Shown: positions 36,685 through 45,910, counted from the stretch's first letter. The stretch: DNA of 61,249 nt from SAR202 cluster bacterium (GCA_008373095.1 RQOP01000037.1:1-61249); one strand, 5' to 3'. Notes: generated by a model from the sequence alone, not told the origin. Numbers and translations are program-made.

Positions 36685-37443
36685 ATGCAGATCGGCAAAA
36701 AAATACACCACGTCAAAAAAATTAATTCCACTATGGAGGCCTGCGCGCATCTGGTAACCCAAGGAGCTGCAAGCGGCACCATCGTATCCGCTAATTACCA
36801 AGAATCTGGCAGAGGGAGGTTTAAAAGAAAATGGGTGTCACCAAGCGGTGACAATATTCAAATGTCCATAATTCTGAGGCCGCGCCAAAGTGAACTTAAA
36901 TATATCAACATGTTTGCATCATTGGCTGTCTTAGCAACATGCGAGCAAGTCTTGAACAGTAAAGCCACCATTAAATGGCCTAACGACGTTCAAGTTAACG
37001 GCAGGAAAATATCTGGAATATTAACTGAATCAATCATAGAAGGTGAAAAAATAATATCTTCTATTGTTGGAATCGGTCTGAATGTCAACTTGGACGTAAA
37101 ATCACAAACCGGTATTGAAAAAACAGCAACATCTGTTAAAAATGAAAAAGGACGATATGTAAGTCGTTCAGTAATATTCAAGACCATTTTAAAAAATTTG
37201 AATATTTATTATTCTAAAATTATTGATGGGGAATCTTTAAGGACGGAATGGACACAAAGGTTAAGCACAATTGGACAAACGGTGAAATTATCATTTGGAC
37301 AAACCCCAAGTGAAAAACCGTTGATTGGTGTGGCTGAGTCAGTCACTGCTGACGGAGGTCTAATAATTCGACTATCAGATGACTCACTGTTCACCGCAAA
37401 TGCCGGTGAGGTGACGCTAGCAAAAACAAGTGAACTGTTGTGA
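36685..37443 (+). CDS. birA: Biotin--[acetyl-CoA-carboxylase] ligase, monofunctional
   Basis: BirA activates biotin with ATP and transfers it to carboxyl carriers. This 252-residue form has the catalytic core: GRGRFKRKWVSPSGDNIQMS with the biotinoyl-AMP loop, IKWPNDVQVNGRKISGILTE and GIGLNVN, plus a C-terminal SH3-like domain ending in GEVTLAK. The N-terminal DNA-binding helix-turn-helix of E. coli BirA is absent, so it is not expected to act as a repressor. It lies divergent from the TPP enzyme with a 225-bp gap in which I see no reliable promoter. Confidence 0.92.
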   Translation: MQIGKKIHHVKKINSTMEACAHLVTQGAASGTIVSANYQESGRGRFKRKWVSPSGDNIQMSIILRPRQSELKYINMFASLAVLATCEQVLNSKATIKWPNDVQVNGRKISGILTESIIEGEKIISSIVGIGLNVNLDVKSQTGIEKTATSVKNEKGRYVSRSVIFKTILKNLNIYYSKIIDGESLRTEWTQRLSTIGQTVKLSFGQTPSEKPLIGVAESVTADGGLIIRLSDDSLFTANAGEVTLAKTSELL

Positions 37444-37476
37444 TAAATTGGTCTTTATTAATTTCGGGAGTACAAA

Positions 37477-38283
37477 ATGCTTGAAAAACTAACGCTATTA
37501 AACAAAACCGTTGTAATTACGGGCGGCGGTACTGGTCTCGGCAGAGAAATGTGCTTGGCTATGGCCAGGGCAGGAGCTGACCTTGTGATTGCCGCGAGAA
37601 GACTGGAACCAATTGAAGAAGTATCAAACCTGGTTCGAGGTTTAGGAAGGAAATCACTCGCAATTTCCACCGACGCAACAAATACATCAGACATCAAAGC
37701 ATTATTTGACACGGTTTTGACAGAATTTGGAAAAGTTGACGTGTTATTCAATAACGCTGGCATTGTCAGAGAAGATTCAGCAAAACCAATTTGGGAAATA
37801 TCTGACGAAAGCTGGAAAATAGGAATTGATGTCAATCTCTCCACTGCCTTCTACTGTTCCAGAGAGATATCAAAACATATGGCTGACAATGGTGGTGGAA
37901 AAATCGTTAACGTATCTTCTGGCTTTGGGTTTAGGGGAGGCAGAGACAATTACATGTATGCTGCAGGAAAAGGGGGCATTGTAAATTTGACTCGAGCTAT
38001 GGCCACAAGCTTGGGAAGGTATGGCATTACAACAAACTGCATAGTACCTGGTTTTATACCCACTGAAGTCACTGACCCCAACAGTGAAAGAGCCAAACAG
38101 CGCGGCAGATTTATACCAATTGGCAGAGTCGGACAACCTTCAGAAATGGGCCCTCTGGCAGTTTATCTGGCGTCAAGTGCCTCTGATTACATGAATGGCG
38201 AGTTCTTCGCCATTGACGGAGGCGGATTAGCTGGGGGGATTGCCCCCACCCTTCATGCCCCAGAGATACCGTTAGAAATTTAA
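37477..38283 (+). CDS. Short-chain dehydrogenase/reductase, intact active site
   Basis: This 268-residue SDR has the NAD(P) motif TGGGTGLGRE (about 15-24), NNAG (92-95), Asn120 and the catalytic set Ser148, Tyr161 and Lys165 (YAAGK). A conserved C-terminal segment ends in YMNGEFFAIDGGG. Sequence fits a gluconate-5-dehydrogenase/FabG-like enzyme. The second SDR follows 31 bp later on the same strand, behind AAGGAG. The gene follows birA by 33 bp. The alcohol substrate is not known. Confidence 0.9.
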   Translation: MLEKLTLLNKTVVITGGGTGLGREMCLAMARAGADLVIAARRLEPIEEVSNLVRGLGRKSLAISTDATNTSDIKALFDTVLTEFGKVDVLFNNAGIVREDSAKPIWEISDESWKIGIDVNLSTAFYCSREISKHMADNGGGKIVNVSSGFGFRGGRDNYMYAAGKGGIVNLTRAMATSLGRYGITTNCIVPGFIPTEVTDPNSERAKQRGRFIPIGRVGQPSEMGPLAVYLASSASDYMNGEFFAIDGGGLAGGIAPTLHAPEIPLEI

Positions 38284-38314
38284 ATTCAATAAAAATCTAA
38301 GGAGCTAATAGACG

Positions 38315-39073
38315 ATGGACACACCGGAAGGATGGGATCTAACAGGAAAAAAAGCTGTCATAAGTGCAGACCGAAGAGGTTGGACCGGATTTTTTGCTGC
38401 CGCTTTGACAGAAGCGGGAGCCGATGTCGCGATAATAGGCTCTGAGAGTTCAGACATGGAAGATGCGAAAAATAAGGCATCTAGTAACGGTAGGAAAGTC
38501 ATCACCAAAACAACGGATCTTATGTCTAAAGAATCAATTGATCAATCTATTCAAAACATAGTCAATGATTTTGGCACAATTGACATATTGGTCAATAATG
38601 CCAAGGCCGATTTTGGAAAAAGATTTGAACAAGTATCTGAATCAGAATTTGACACTCTAATAGATTTCAACTTGAAATCTATGTTCCTAACCTGCCAATC
38701 AGTCGGCCACACAATGCTCAAAAATAAAAAAGGTCACATTGTAAATATGACATCGGACCTAGCCGTGAGAGGTCTCTGGAATTCTGTAATCCCTTGTGCA
38801 TCGGAAGGAGCGATACACCAGTTAACATCATCTCTGGCACTGGAGTGGGGTCGCGATGGTATTAGAGTCAACGGTATTGGTGCAGGTTGGCTTACTACCC
38901 AAAACAAATCCGATGCTGCGGAGCCAGATTTATTAGATAGATATCTACCTTCAAAAAGAAAAGGTCATCCAAATGACCTTACACAAATGTTGGTATATCT
39001 ATCCTCTGACTCCTGCGATTTTGTAAATGGACAAACTATATTCATTGATGGTGGAGCGCTTGCGCATGCATAA
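38315..39073 (+). CDS. SDR-fold protein with degenerate catalytic and nucleotide motifs
   Basis: This 252-residue protein aligns along its full length with SDRs and follows an intact SDR by 31 bp. Key residues have changed. Ser147 is retained, but 13 residues later, where the YxxxK motif belongs, the sequence is Pro160-Cys-Ala-Ser-Glu164, so both catalytic Tyr and Lys are lost. The TGxxxGxG loop has become SADRRGWT, with only one of the three glycines left; NNAG reads NNAK. The C-terminal VNGQTIFIDGGA is normal. The reading frame is intact, so it is not a decayed pseudogene. It may be a structural or regulatory partner of the upstream SDR. Confidence 0.8.
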   Translation: MDTPEGWDLTGKKAVISADRRGWTGFFAAALTEAGADVAIIGSESSDMEDAKNKASSNGRKVITKTTDLMSKESIDQSIQNIVNDFGTIDILVNNAKADFGKRFEQVSESEFDTLIDFNLKSMFLTCQSVGHTMLKNKKGHIVNMTSDLAVRGLWNSVIPCASEGAIHQLTSSLALEWGRDGIRVNGIGAGWLTTQNKSDAAEPDLLDRYLPSKRKGHPNDLTQMLVYLSSDSCDFVNGQTIFIDGGALAHA

Positions 39074-39121
39074 CTTTGAGGATAATTTTCCTATTTGAAA
39101 GCCGAAAAGAAGGTCAAAGTT
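39072..39121. terminator. Inverted repeat between convergent SDR and yggT genes
   Basis: AACTTTGA (39072-39079) and TCAAAGTT (39114-39121) form an 8-bp stem with a 34-base spacer. The stop codon of the second SDR overlaps the first arm. T-runs are weak, so a terminator role is tentative. Confidence 0.35.
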
Positions 39122-39138
39122 AAATTCATTTAAAAAAT

Positions 39139-39408
39139 TTAACCTACTTTTCCGGCAATGACCCTTATAAAATGCAACAGAATTAAAGCTACAACCGGTG
39201 AAAAATCGAACATGCCGGTTCTCGGAAGTACCTTCCTTATCGGCCCCATGATAGGTTCGGTGATACCATAAATCAGCCGAAGAATAGGCATGAATGGACT
39301 ACCAGGTGACACGTTAAACCAAGAAACCAAAACTCGAGCTAATATTGCAAAATAAAGCACAGTAGCCAGTAAATTCAGGAAGTTTCCTAGATAGCCTCCT
39401 AGACTCAA
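39139..39408 (-). CDS. YggT family membrane protein
   Basis: This 89-residue protein has two membrane segments: the first around residues 8-28 (LLATVLYFAILARVLVSW), the second near the C-terminus. Between them is RLIYGITEPIMGPIRKVLP, the YggT family hallmark. The function of the family is unresolved, with links to cell division (SepF/YlmG) and osmotic stress. The start is TTG at 39408, overlapping the proC TGA (TTGA). The pdxA-proC-yggT arrangement keeps the common proC-yggT pairing. Confidence 0.85.
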   Translation of the reverse strand: MSLGGYLGNFLNLLATVLYFAILARVLVSWFNVSPGSPFMPILRLIYGITEPIMGPIRKVLPRTGMFDFSPVVALILLHFIRVIAGKVG

Positions 39409-40205
39409 TTTCCTAACTCAACTGAGCGATCAAATGCGGCCCTGACTCCGTTTATTAAAGCTGCTCTCAGCCCATCATTTTCCATAGAAACCAAGGCTTC
39501 TATCGTTGTTCCTCCTGGAGAGGTGACCATATCACTGAGAACAGACGGGTGACTACCACTTTCCAGAACTAAATCTGTACTCCCTGAAACAGTCTGTAGC
39601 ACCAAATGCCTTGCCATTTCCCTGGGCATTCCTAAATATACTCCGGCGTCAATCAAAGATTGAATAAACAGAAAAACGTATGCGGGCCCACTGGCACTTA
39701 AAGCTGTGGCCATATCAATATATTTTTCATCATGAACATAATATTCTTCGCCTAAGGTTTGGAGAATAGAAGAAATTTCTCTTTTTTCTGACTCCCCAAC
39801 TTTATCCTTCGCAGTCCAAACCAGCATTCCCTTTCCAATTTGGGAAGGAGTATTGGGCATGACTCTTATTATTTCTTCATGTTCCAAACCTGAAGAAAGG
39901 TCATCAGAATTGCATCCGGCGACAATAGATATTACGGAACGACCTGAGGATATTTTCCCATTTAATTCTGCGTATATTTCAGGCAATGTCTGCGGTTTAA
40001 CAGCCAATAAGATCTTTCCTTCCAGCTTTAAAATATCTAAATTATCCTCTACACAATTTACTTTATATGTAGTCTCTAAGTATTCTCTTCTTTCGGGAAT
40101 AGGATCACTCACATAGATTTCATCTGAGACGAATAATCCCTTTTTAAGCACTCCTGCTATAAAGGACTCCGCCATAATTCCACCACCAACAAAAGATATC
40201 GTCAT
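39405..40205 (-). CDS. proC: Pyrroline-5-carboxylate reductase
   Basis: ProC makes proline from pyrroline-5-carboxylate with NAD(P)H. I choose ATG 40205 (266 residues, ISFVGGGIMAES at the N-terminus), because it has a GAGGAA ribosome site 6 bases before it and the family length fits; a longer frame upstream overlaps pdxA and lacks similarity. Conserved parts include IRVMPNTPSQIGKG, SGPAYVFLFIQSLIDAG and VTSPGGTTIEAL, the latter with proline-binding residues. It lies 19 bp after pdxA and overlaps yggT. Confidence 0.95.
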   Translation of the reverse strand: MTISFVGGGIMAESFIAGVLKKGLFVSDEIYVSDPIPERREYLETTYKVNCVEDNLDILKLEGKILLAVKPQTLPEIYAELNGKISSGRSVISIVAGCNSDDLSSGLEHEEIIRVMPNTPSQIGKGMLVWTAKDKVGESEKREISSILQTLGEEYYVHDEKYIDMATALSASGPAYVFLFIQSLIDAGVYLGMPREMARHLVLQTVSGSTDLVLESGSHPSVLSDMVTSPGGTTIEALVSMENDGLRAALINGVRAAFDRSVELGN

Positions 40206-40224
40206 AACTAATTCCTCAGTCGTT

Positions 40225-41241
40225 TTAACCCGATATTCCGGGCAGTTTGCTATCACTTACTAGGGAGACAGCAGTGTTAATAGATTCCATCATACTAATA
40301 TGGTCGGCTATGCCTTTTCCCGCTATATCGAACGCCGTACCATGATCAACAGAAGTCCTTATGAATGGCAATCCTAGGTTGACGCTTACACTTCTCTTCC
40401 AATCATGCACTTTAATCGGAATATGACCCTGATCATGATACATAGCTATGCATACGTCATACATGCCATCAATATTCTGATTGAACACTGTGTCCGCCGG
40501 AACCGGACCAGTTGCATCAATCCCTAAAGACCGGGCATCTTCAACAGCTGGCGCGATATGAACATATTCCTCGTCACCCAATAATCCTCCATCGCTAGCA
40601 TGAGGATTTAAGGCGGCTACCCCAATTCTGGGAGCTGTAAACCCCCATTTCTTGAAATGATCATTTGTTAGGGATATTTTCGCCAACACATTATCTTGAG
40701 TAACGTAGTCACAAGCTATTCTTAGCGACCTATGAGTCGTCAAATGAACTACTCGCAAGCTTCCAGTCATAAGCATGGTGGCCACTTGACTTACTCCCGT
40801 CTGACTTTGGAATATTTCCATATGCCCAATGTCTTTATGGCCTGCTAAATTACAAGCCTCTTTATTAATTGGTGCCGTACTTATCGCCTGTATTTGACCA
40901 GAAGCAGCTAACTCGCCGGCCTTTAGTATCCACTCAACCGAAGCTTTTCCAGACTCGGCAGAAATTTGACCATACTCTATTTTGCTGAAATCAAGATTTC
41001 CTTCATCCAAAACATCTACTGTTTCAAAGCTAGGTTCTATATCTTGAATAGAGGAAACCTTCTTAACTGAAACATCTGAACCTATTAATTCAAATGCATC
41101 AGACATAGCATCAGCATTTCCGATCACAAAAGGATTGCATTTCTCATAAATACTTGCGTCTACAAGAGTCTTCGCCACTACTTCTGGCCCTATACCAGCT
41201 GAATCCCCCATGGTAATAGCAAGAAAAGGTCTATTAGTCAT
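40225..41241 (-). CDS. pdxA: 4-hydroxythreonine-4-phosphate dehydrogenase PdxA family
   Basis: This 338-residue protein matches PdxA, which oxidises 4-phosphohydroxy-L-threonine in pyridoxal phosphate synthesis. The N-terminal AITMGDSAGIGPEV is diagnostic. Metal-binding His residues appear in MTGSLRVVHLTTHRSLR, in LNPHASDGGLLGDEE and in AMYHDQGHIPIK, followed by VDHGTAFDIAGKG. No other pyridoxine genes are in the window, and PdxA2-type enzymes act on other hydroxyacids, so the cofactor role is probable rather than proven. It begins the pdxA-proC-yggT operon. Confidence 0.88.
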   Translation of the reverse strand: MTNRPFLAITMGDSAGIGPEVVAKTLVDASIYEKCNPFVIGNADAMSDAFELIGSDVSVKKVSSIQDIEPSFETVDVLDEGNLDFSKIEYGQISAESGKASVEWILKAGELAASGQIQAISTAPINKEACNLAGHKDIGHMEIFQSQTGVSQVATMLMTGSLRVVHLTTHRSLRIACDYVTQDNVLAKISLTNDHFKKWGFTAPRIGVAALNPHASDGGLLGDEEYVHIAPAVEDARSLGIDATGPVPADTVFNQNIDGMYDVCIAMYHDQGHIPIKVHDWKRSVSVNLGLPFIRTSVDHGTAFDIAGKGIADHISMMESINTAVSLVSDSKLPGISG

Positions 41242-41352
41242 TAGTCAATGTCCTATTTAAATATCGAACCGGGCAGTAAATCAGCTACCTCTAAAGAAAT
41301 TTGAAACTTTCAATAACAAAAGAGGATTAAAAGGATCTACTAGTTAGTCACC

Positions 41353-43839
41353 TTATTCGCATTTATTGTATCCACAATCAGGACAACTTAAACAACCTTC
41401 TTGATGAAGTAAATAGCCTGAGCATTCAGGGCATTTGGCACCACTTGCAACATTAGAATTATCTTCCTGATCATTTTCTTTGTTTGTGGAAGGAAAAAGC
41501 CCCAACTGTGCGGAATTTGCAACATTATCGATTACATTAGAAGCAACAATAGGACTATCTAAATGCCTGCTCAGAGCGAGAGCTACCGCATCTGGCGCAG
41601 ATCTTACTAGAGTTCCCCCATCCCAAACAGGAACATCGGTAATACCACTTAACTGATCCACTATTTGCGAAGGATCAATTCCAGCCCGCAAGGCCATTGA
41701 TGAGAGCCTTGCAATAGCTTCCAAATAAGCAGAGTCGCTACTTCCTGATTTTCCTAAATTAGCAAACACTTCAAACGGATGACCTTGATCATCAAATGTT
41801 ATATTCACAAACATTGTTCCATGACCCGTCCTTACTCGATCGGTAACACCAGTAACGGATACAGGCCTTTGCCGTGGTACTTTTAGGTGATCCTCTTGAT
41901 TATCTTCATCATCCGCTTTCGTCTTGCCTGTTTCCAAAACCTGCATAGATTTAGACCCGTCTCTGTATACAGTTACCGCTTTACAACCGGTCTCCCAAGC
42001 CAAACGATATGCATCTTTAACATCTTGCACGGTAGCCGTATTTGGTAGATTAATCGTTTTAGAAACAGAATTAGTTACATGTTTTTGCCATACCGATTGC
42101 ATTTTCACATGAGCCTCAGCCGAAACACCCATTGATGTTCGATAAACAGCAGAATCGAGTCCATGATCACCCATGATTTTTTCGGCATTATCAGGATCTT
42201 CCACAATTTGGGTCAAAACTTCTCTAGCAGCCTCTTCAGTACCAATAGCAGATTTCAAACTCTCAACAATTGACGATGGTGAATCCAAAAGTCTAGAACT
42301 CGTCCCCTCATGGTCTTCCCACAACACATTGGACCACCAAGCCAAAGCAAAATGAGGCTCAATCCCACTGGAACAACCAGCTATCCTACTAATTGTTCCC
42401 GTTGGTGCAATGGTCACAACACTTGCATTTCTTACAGGAGGCATTCCCCATTGTTTCAAAGCAGAATTTTCATACTCTGGAAAAGGTCCCCTTTCCTCGG
42501 CAACTTTAGCTGATTCGTCCCAAGCAATACCATTCAGAAATCCTCCCAATTTATCAGCAAGATCCAAGGCCTCTTGGGAATCATAAGGAAGTCCCATTCT
42601 GACAAGGGCGTCAGCCCATCCCATAACTCCTAATCCGATTCTGCGCGTATCCAAATTTACTTCGCGCAACACCGGTAACGGGAACGAATTTACTTCAATA
42701 ACATCATTGAGGAAACGAACTCCGGTCCTAGTGGTTTTCTCCAGGGATTCCCAATCAAAGTCATCCCCTGTGATATGAGCATCTAGATTAATTGACCCTA
42801 AGCAACAATTCCCATAATTTTCCAGAAATTCTTCACCACATGGGTTACTAGTCTTTATTTTCCCCATTTGAGGATTAGGAGCAGTCTCCCAAACTCTATC
42901 TACAAAAACCACTCCGGGATCTCCGGTCTTCCAAGCTGACTCAGCTATTTCATCCCATAGTTCCTTTGCTCTGACAGTTCCTAGCACCTCATTGGTGGGT
43001 CCATCACCTGTATCTCTTGGGTTGATTAGGTTCCAATCCTCATCATTTTCAACTGCTTTCATAAAATCATCAGTTATTTGAACCGATATATTGAAATTCT
43101 GAAGAGTATCATCGTCATCTTTGCAATGAATGAATTCCCTGATATCAGGATGACTAATGATGAGCTGTCCCATATGGGCACCCAATCTGAACGCTCCTTG
43201 AGTAAGAGTAGCACCAACTGCAGAAAATAGTTTCATGACAGCAATCGGACCACAAGCCTGACCATGCGTCGTAGATATTCGGTCCTGTTTTGGTCTCAAG
43301 TCAGAAAGCCCAAACCCGATACCTCCCCCCCATTTTTCAATCATCGCAGCATCATTAGCTACCTTCATTATAGATTGAATATTATCTTCTGGAGAAACCA
43401 CAAAACACGCCGATAGGCAACCCCTTCCAGTACCAGCATTTACTAAAGTCGGAGAATTAGGCAAAAACTTTAAAGTTGACATTATTTCATAGTATTTTTG
43501 CTCATATTCTGCTTGTTTAACTTCAGGTTCCCCTAGTGCAACAGCACTGGAAACTCTCCTAAATAATCCTTCCGCATCTTCAGTTGGTTCACCATTATCG
43601 TCTCGCCTGAGATAGCGCTTTTCAATAATGAACCTGGCATTATCAGAAAGAGATAACCCATCGCTGTGAATTTGATTATCGGACACATCTATTTCGCCCG
43701 ACTCTAATATGGTGTTAGTCAGTGCTGCAGCCACCTCCCCAGAAACCCCAACTGACTCCAAGGCCTTTACAACGTCTTCTCTAATTTCTTCTCTATCACC
43801 ACTGTTAGAAGACTCTCCTGAAACTACTCCTTGAGTCAT
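41353..43839 (-). CDS. nrdJ: Adenosylcobalamin-dependent (class II) ribonucleotide reductase
   Basis: This 828-residue NrdJ reduces ribonucleotides independently of oxygen, using B12. Barrel motifs include the substrate region RGCLSACFVVSPEDN and TSNPCGEEFLENYGNCCLGS, with the radical Cys in NPCGE. Also conserved are GVMGWADALVRMGLP and the C-terminal zinc finger CPECSGYLL...CPDCGY. ATG 43839 is preferred over GTG 43845, because the GAGGAG site at 43848-43853 lies 8 bases from the ATG but only 2 from the GTG. It follows nrdR by 108 bp with NrdR operators upstream of nrdR. No cobalamin riboswitch was recognised. Confidence 0.95.
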   Translation of the reverse strand: MTQGVVSGESSNSGDREEIREDVVKALESVGVSGEVAAALTNTILESGEIDVSDNQIHSDGLSLSDNARFIIEKRYLRRDDNGEPTEDAEGLFRRVSSAVALGEPEVKQAEYEQKYYEIMSTLKFLPNSPTLVNAGTGRGCLSACFVVSPEDNIQSIMKVANDAAMIEKWGGGIGFGLSDLRPKQDRISTTHGQACGPIAVMKLFSAVGATLTQGAFRLGAHMGQLIISHPDIREFIHCKDDDDTLQNFNISVQITDDFMKAVENDEDWNLINPRDTGDGPTNEVLGTVRAKELWDEIAESAWKTGDPGVVFVDRVWETAPNPQMGKIKTSNPCGEEFLENYGNCCLGSINLDAHITGDDFDWESLEKTTRTGVRFLNDVIEVNSFPLPVLREVNLDTRRIGLGVMGWADALVRMGLPYDSQEALDLADKLGGFLNGIAWDESAKVAEERGPFPEYENSALKQWGMPPVRNASVVTIAPTGTISRIAGCSSGIEPHFALAWWSNVLWEDHEGTSSRLLDSPSSIVESLKSAIGTEEAAREVLTQIVEDPDNAEKIMGDHGLDSAVYRTSMGVSAEAHVKMQSVWQKHVTNSVSKTINLPNTATVQDVKDAYRLAWETGCKAVTVYRDGSKSMQVLETGKTKADDEDNQEDHLKVPRQRPVSVTGVTDRVRTGHGTMFVNITFDDQGHPFEVFANLGKSGSSDSAYLEAIARLSSMALRAGIDPSQIVDQLSGITDVPVWDGGTLVRSAPDAVALALSRHLDSPIVASNVIDNVANSAQLGLFPSTNKENDQEDNSNVASGAKCPECSGYLLHQEGCLSCPDCGYNKCE

Positions 43840-43847
43840 TAACACTA

Positions 43848-43853
43848 CTCCTC
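43848..43853 (-). promoter_or_regulatory. nrdJ ribosome binding site that decides its start
   Basis: GAGGAG on the minus strand lies 8 bases from ATG 43839 and 2 bases from GTG 43845; only the ATG has normal spacing. Confidence 0.7.
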
Positions 43854-43947
43854 AATAAAACTGTTATTTAAAAAATTCAAACCGCTAAAGCAAATCGTAC
43901 GCACAATGCGAACATATGTACGGATTATACATGTTCCAATCAAATTT

Positions 43948-44502
43948 TTAAATTTGAACTGTCGGCTTTTTCGGTTTCCTCCCTCTCTTTCTACGTCCAA
44001 CGGGTGTCAACTCATCATCTTTGAGAAACGACAATTGACTACTCGTTTCATCTTTTTTGGGCTCCAACAATGCATCTACTTCATCTTTAAAACTTTCTAT
44101 GTCTCTAAAGTCTCTATAAACGCTGGCAAACCTTATGTATGCAACCCTGTCTAGATTCCTTAACCTCTCCATCACCAACTCACCAATTGACCTTGAAGGC
44201 ATCTCAGCTCTCCCGGCATTGGCCAGATAAGTTTCAATCTCATCAATTGCCTTTTCAATACTACCTATTGGTAATGGCCTTTTGGCGCAGGCATTTTTCA
44301 TGCTGGACCACAACTTATCCCTGTTAAATTCTTCCCGTCTACCATCCCTCTTCACCACAATTAGAGCCCTTGTTTGTATTCGTTCATACGTGGTGAACCG
44401 AAGCTCACAACTTGAACATTCACGCCTTCTACGTATGCTCTCATCAGAATCCCGAGAATCAATGACTCTAGAATCTTCATTACTGCAAAACGGGCAATAC
44501 AT
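43948..44502 (-). CDS. nrdR: Transcriptional repressor NrdR
   Basis: NrdR is an ATP/dATP-sensing repressor of ribonucleotide reductase genes. The start is set at ATG 44502, so the protein begins MYCPFCSNEDSRVIDSR, with zinc Cys3, Cys6, and Cys31, Cys34 in ECSSCELRF. The ATP-cone domain covers about 48-135 (VVKRDGRREEFNRDKL). The C-terminus is basic (RRKRGRKPKK). The frame upstream of this start adds a hydrophobic stretch absent from the family. It lies upstream of nrdJ, and two NrdR boxes precede it, indicating autoregulation. It is longer than typical NrdR (about 150-160) because of the tail. Confidence 0.95.
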   Translation of the reverse strand: MYCPFCSNEDSRVIDSRDSDESIRRRRECSSCELRFTTYERIQTRALIVVKRDGRREEFNRDKLWSSMKNACAKRPLPIGSIEKAIDEIETYLANAGRAEMPSRSIGELVMERLRNLDRVAYIRFASVYRDFRDIESFKDEVDALLEPKKDETSSQLSFLKDDELTPVGRRKRGRKPKKPTVQI

Positions 44503-44560
44503 AGATATAACTAAACTCCAAAAACTAAAGGGAATTAGCACAGTTAATATATATCAATAC

Positions 44561-44607
44561 ATACTATAAATCGTGCTATCCCAGAGAGGCTACGCTATAT
44601 ATTGAGG
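44561..44607. promoter_or_regulatory. Tandem NrdR boxes upstream of nrdR
   Basis: Box 1 (44592-44607) reads ACGCTATATATTGAGG and matches the whole core CwAtATaTwG of the NrdR consensus. Box 2 (44561-44576) reads ATACTATAAATCGTGC and matches 12 of 16 positions. Their centres are exactly 31 bp apart, the three-helical-turn spacing characteristic of NrdR operators. They lie 59-105 bp before the nrdR start, so dATP-bound NrdR should repress the nrdR-nrdJ transcript. Confidence 0.8.
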
Positions 44608-44756
44608 TTTTAACGGGAAAGTCTCAAGGGGTAGAACCCATTATTTTTGGGAGATTTTCACCAATAAAAGACAATGTCAGGCACGAACACCAAATTTAGG
44701 ACACATTTGAACAAAAATTCACAAAAGAGGCTTTTGAGGCGTTAGCATCACCAATA

Positions 44757-44803
44757 AGTTCCCAATCAAAAAACTATTGTTTGGATCAGTTATTTTGGGA
44801 ACT
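44757..44803 (-). terminator. Hairpin downstream of ftsZ
   Basis: AGTTCCCAA (44757-44765) and TTGGGAACT (44795-44803) are perfect 9-bp arms with a 29-base spacer just beyond the ftsZ stop. A T-run is lacking, so the structure may stabilise the 3' end rather than terminate. Confidence 0.45.
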
Positions 44804-44805
44804 AA

Positions 44806-45876
44806 CTAAATATTCCCTCCACCTCTCCTCAAAAATGGTGGTAGGTCCAGTGAATCTTCATTTATTTCCACTTTGTTAACAGCTTCAACAGTCCTCGCCA
44901 TATCTCTCTGGAGTAAGGTATCAGTAGTAGGGAATCCAGTGGCAATTATTGTTATCTTAATTTCATTTTCCATTTTATGGTCAGTAGTCATCCCAAATAT
45001 TATGTTAGCTTCGGGATCTACCACTCTTTGAATAACCTCAGCGGCTTCATGAAGTTCCGACAATTTCAAATCACTGCCACCAGTGATATTAAAGAGAACA
45101 CCTGTAGCACCCTCGATAGAGACATCCATTAATGGATTTGTGATTGCCTCTTGCGCTGCATCTCTAGACCTAGACCCACCAGAGGCGTGGCCTATTGACA
45201 TCCAAGCTGGGCCCGCATCCCTCATAATGCTCTGAACATCAGCAAAGTCCAAATTTATATCGCCTGGGTTAGTTATAAGTTCAGTTATTGACTGAACACC
45301 TAATCTCAAAACGTCATCCGCCAATCCAAATGCATTCTCGGCCGTTACTTCCTCTTGAGAAATAATACTAAGCCTCTGGTTGGGTATTACCAACAATGTA
45401 TCAACATTATTTTGCAATTTTTCTATTCCGGCCTGAGCTTGCTTTGACCTTCTTATTCCTTCAAAGGCAAAAGGTCGAGTTACAACCCCTACAGTCAAAG
45501 CACCTGTTTCTTGAGCTATTTCTGCTATTACTGGGGCTGCTCCTGTACCGGTTCCACCACCCATTCCTGCCGCAATGAAAACCATATTAGAATCTCTTAT
45601 GACATCATATATTTCTTCTCTGCTTTCCTCTGCTGATGCCGAACCCTTATCAGGGTCTCCTCCAACACCCATTCCTTGGGTAAGCTGTTCACCAATTCTT
45701 ATCCGATTTGGTACATCACTTTTAAGTAATGCCTGGATGTCGGTATTCATTACTATGTATTCCACACCGGATATCCTTTCCCTAAACATACGAGAGACGG
45801 CGTTCGAACCACCACCGCCTACTCCGATAACTTTGATGCGCGCCACACCTTCCAATTCTCTACCGCTTGTAGTCAT
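44806..45876 (-). CDS. ftsZ: Cell division GTPase FtsZ
   Basis: FtsZ polymerises into the division ring. The 356-residue protein has [14 protein letters not shown], the tubulin signature [24 protein letters not shown] and the synergy-loop region with [12 protein letters not shown]. The globular part ends near residue 315. The C-terminal peptide LDLPPFLRR (343-351), which binds FtsA or similar anchors, follows a linker of only about 27 residues. A GGAGGG ribosome site precedes the ATG. It follows ftsA by 34 bp. Confidence 0.97.
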   Translation of the reverse strand: MTTSGRELEGVARIKVIGVGGGGSNAVSRMFRERISGVEYIVMNTDIQALLKSDVPNRIRIGEQLTQGMGVGGDPDKGSASAEESREEIYDVIRDSNMVFIAAGMGGGTGTGAAPVIAEIAQETGALTVGVVTRPFAFEGIRRSKQAQAGIEKLQNNVDTLLVIPNQRLSIISQEEVTAENAFGLADDVLRLGVQSITELITNPGDINLDFADVQSIMRDAGPAWMSIGHASGGSRSRDAAQEAITNPLMDVSIEGATGVLFNITGGSDLKLSELHEAAEVIQRVVDPEANIIFGMTTDHKMENEIKITIIATGFPTTDTLLQRDMARTVEAVNKVEINEDSLDLPPFLRRGGGNI

Positions 45877-45910
45877 GTTTCCCTCCGAAATGCAAAATAC
45901 CGATTCAGAC

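Larger units (their letters stand above)
44503..44805. other. 303-bp intergenic region between nrdR and ftsZ
   Basis: The gap holds two tandem NrdR boxes near nrdR (44561-44607) and a hairpin at 44757-44803 near ftsZ. No coding frame, RNA gene or clear -35/-10 pair was recognised in the remainder. Confidence 0.6.

Noticed and set aside
40206..40256. Longer N-terminus of ProC
   Set aside because: It overlaps pdxA; the ATG at 40205 has a ribosome site and family length.
43846..43947. Cobalamin riboswitch or further NrdR boxes before nrdJ
   Set aside because: The 102-108 bp gap is too short for a B12 riboswitch, and no box-like palindrome pair fits.
44503..44541. Longer N-terminus of NrdR
   Set aside because: The family begins at the zinc finger MYCPFC.
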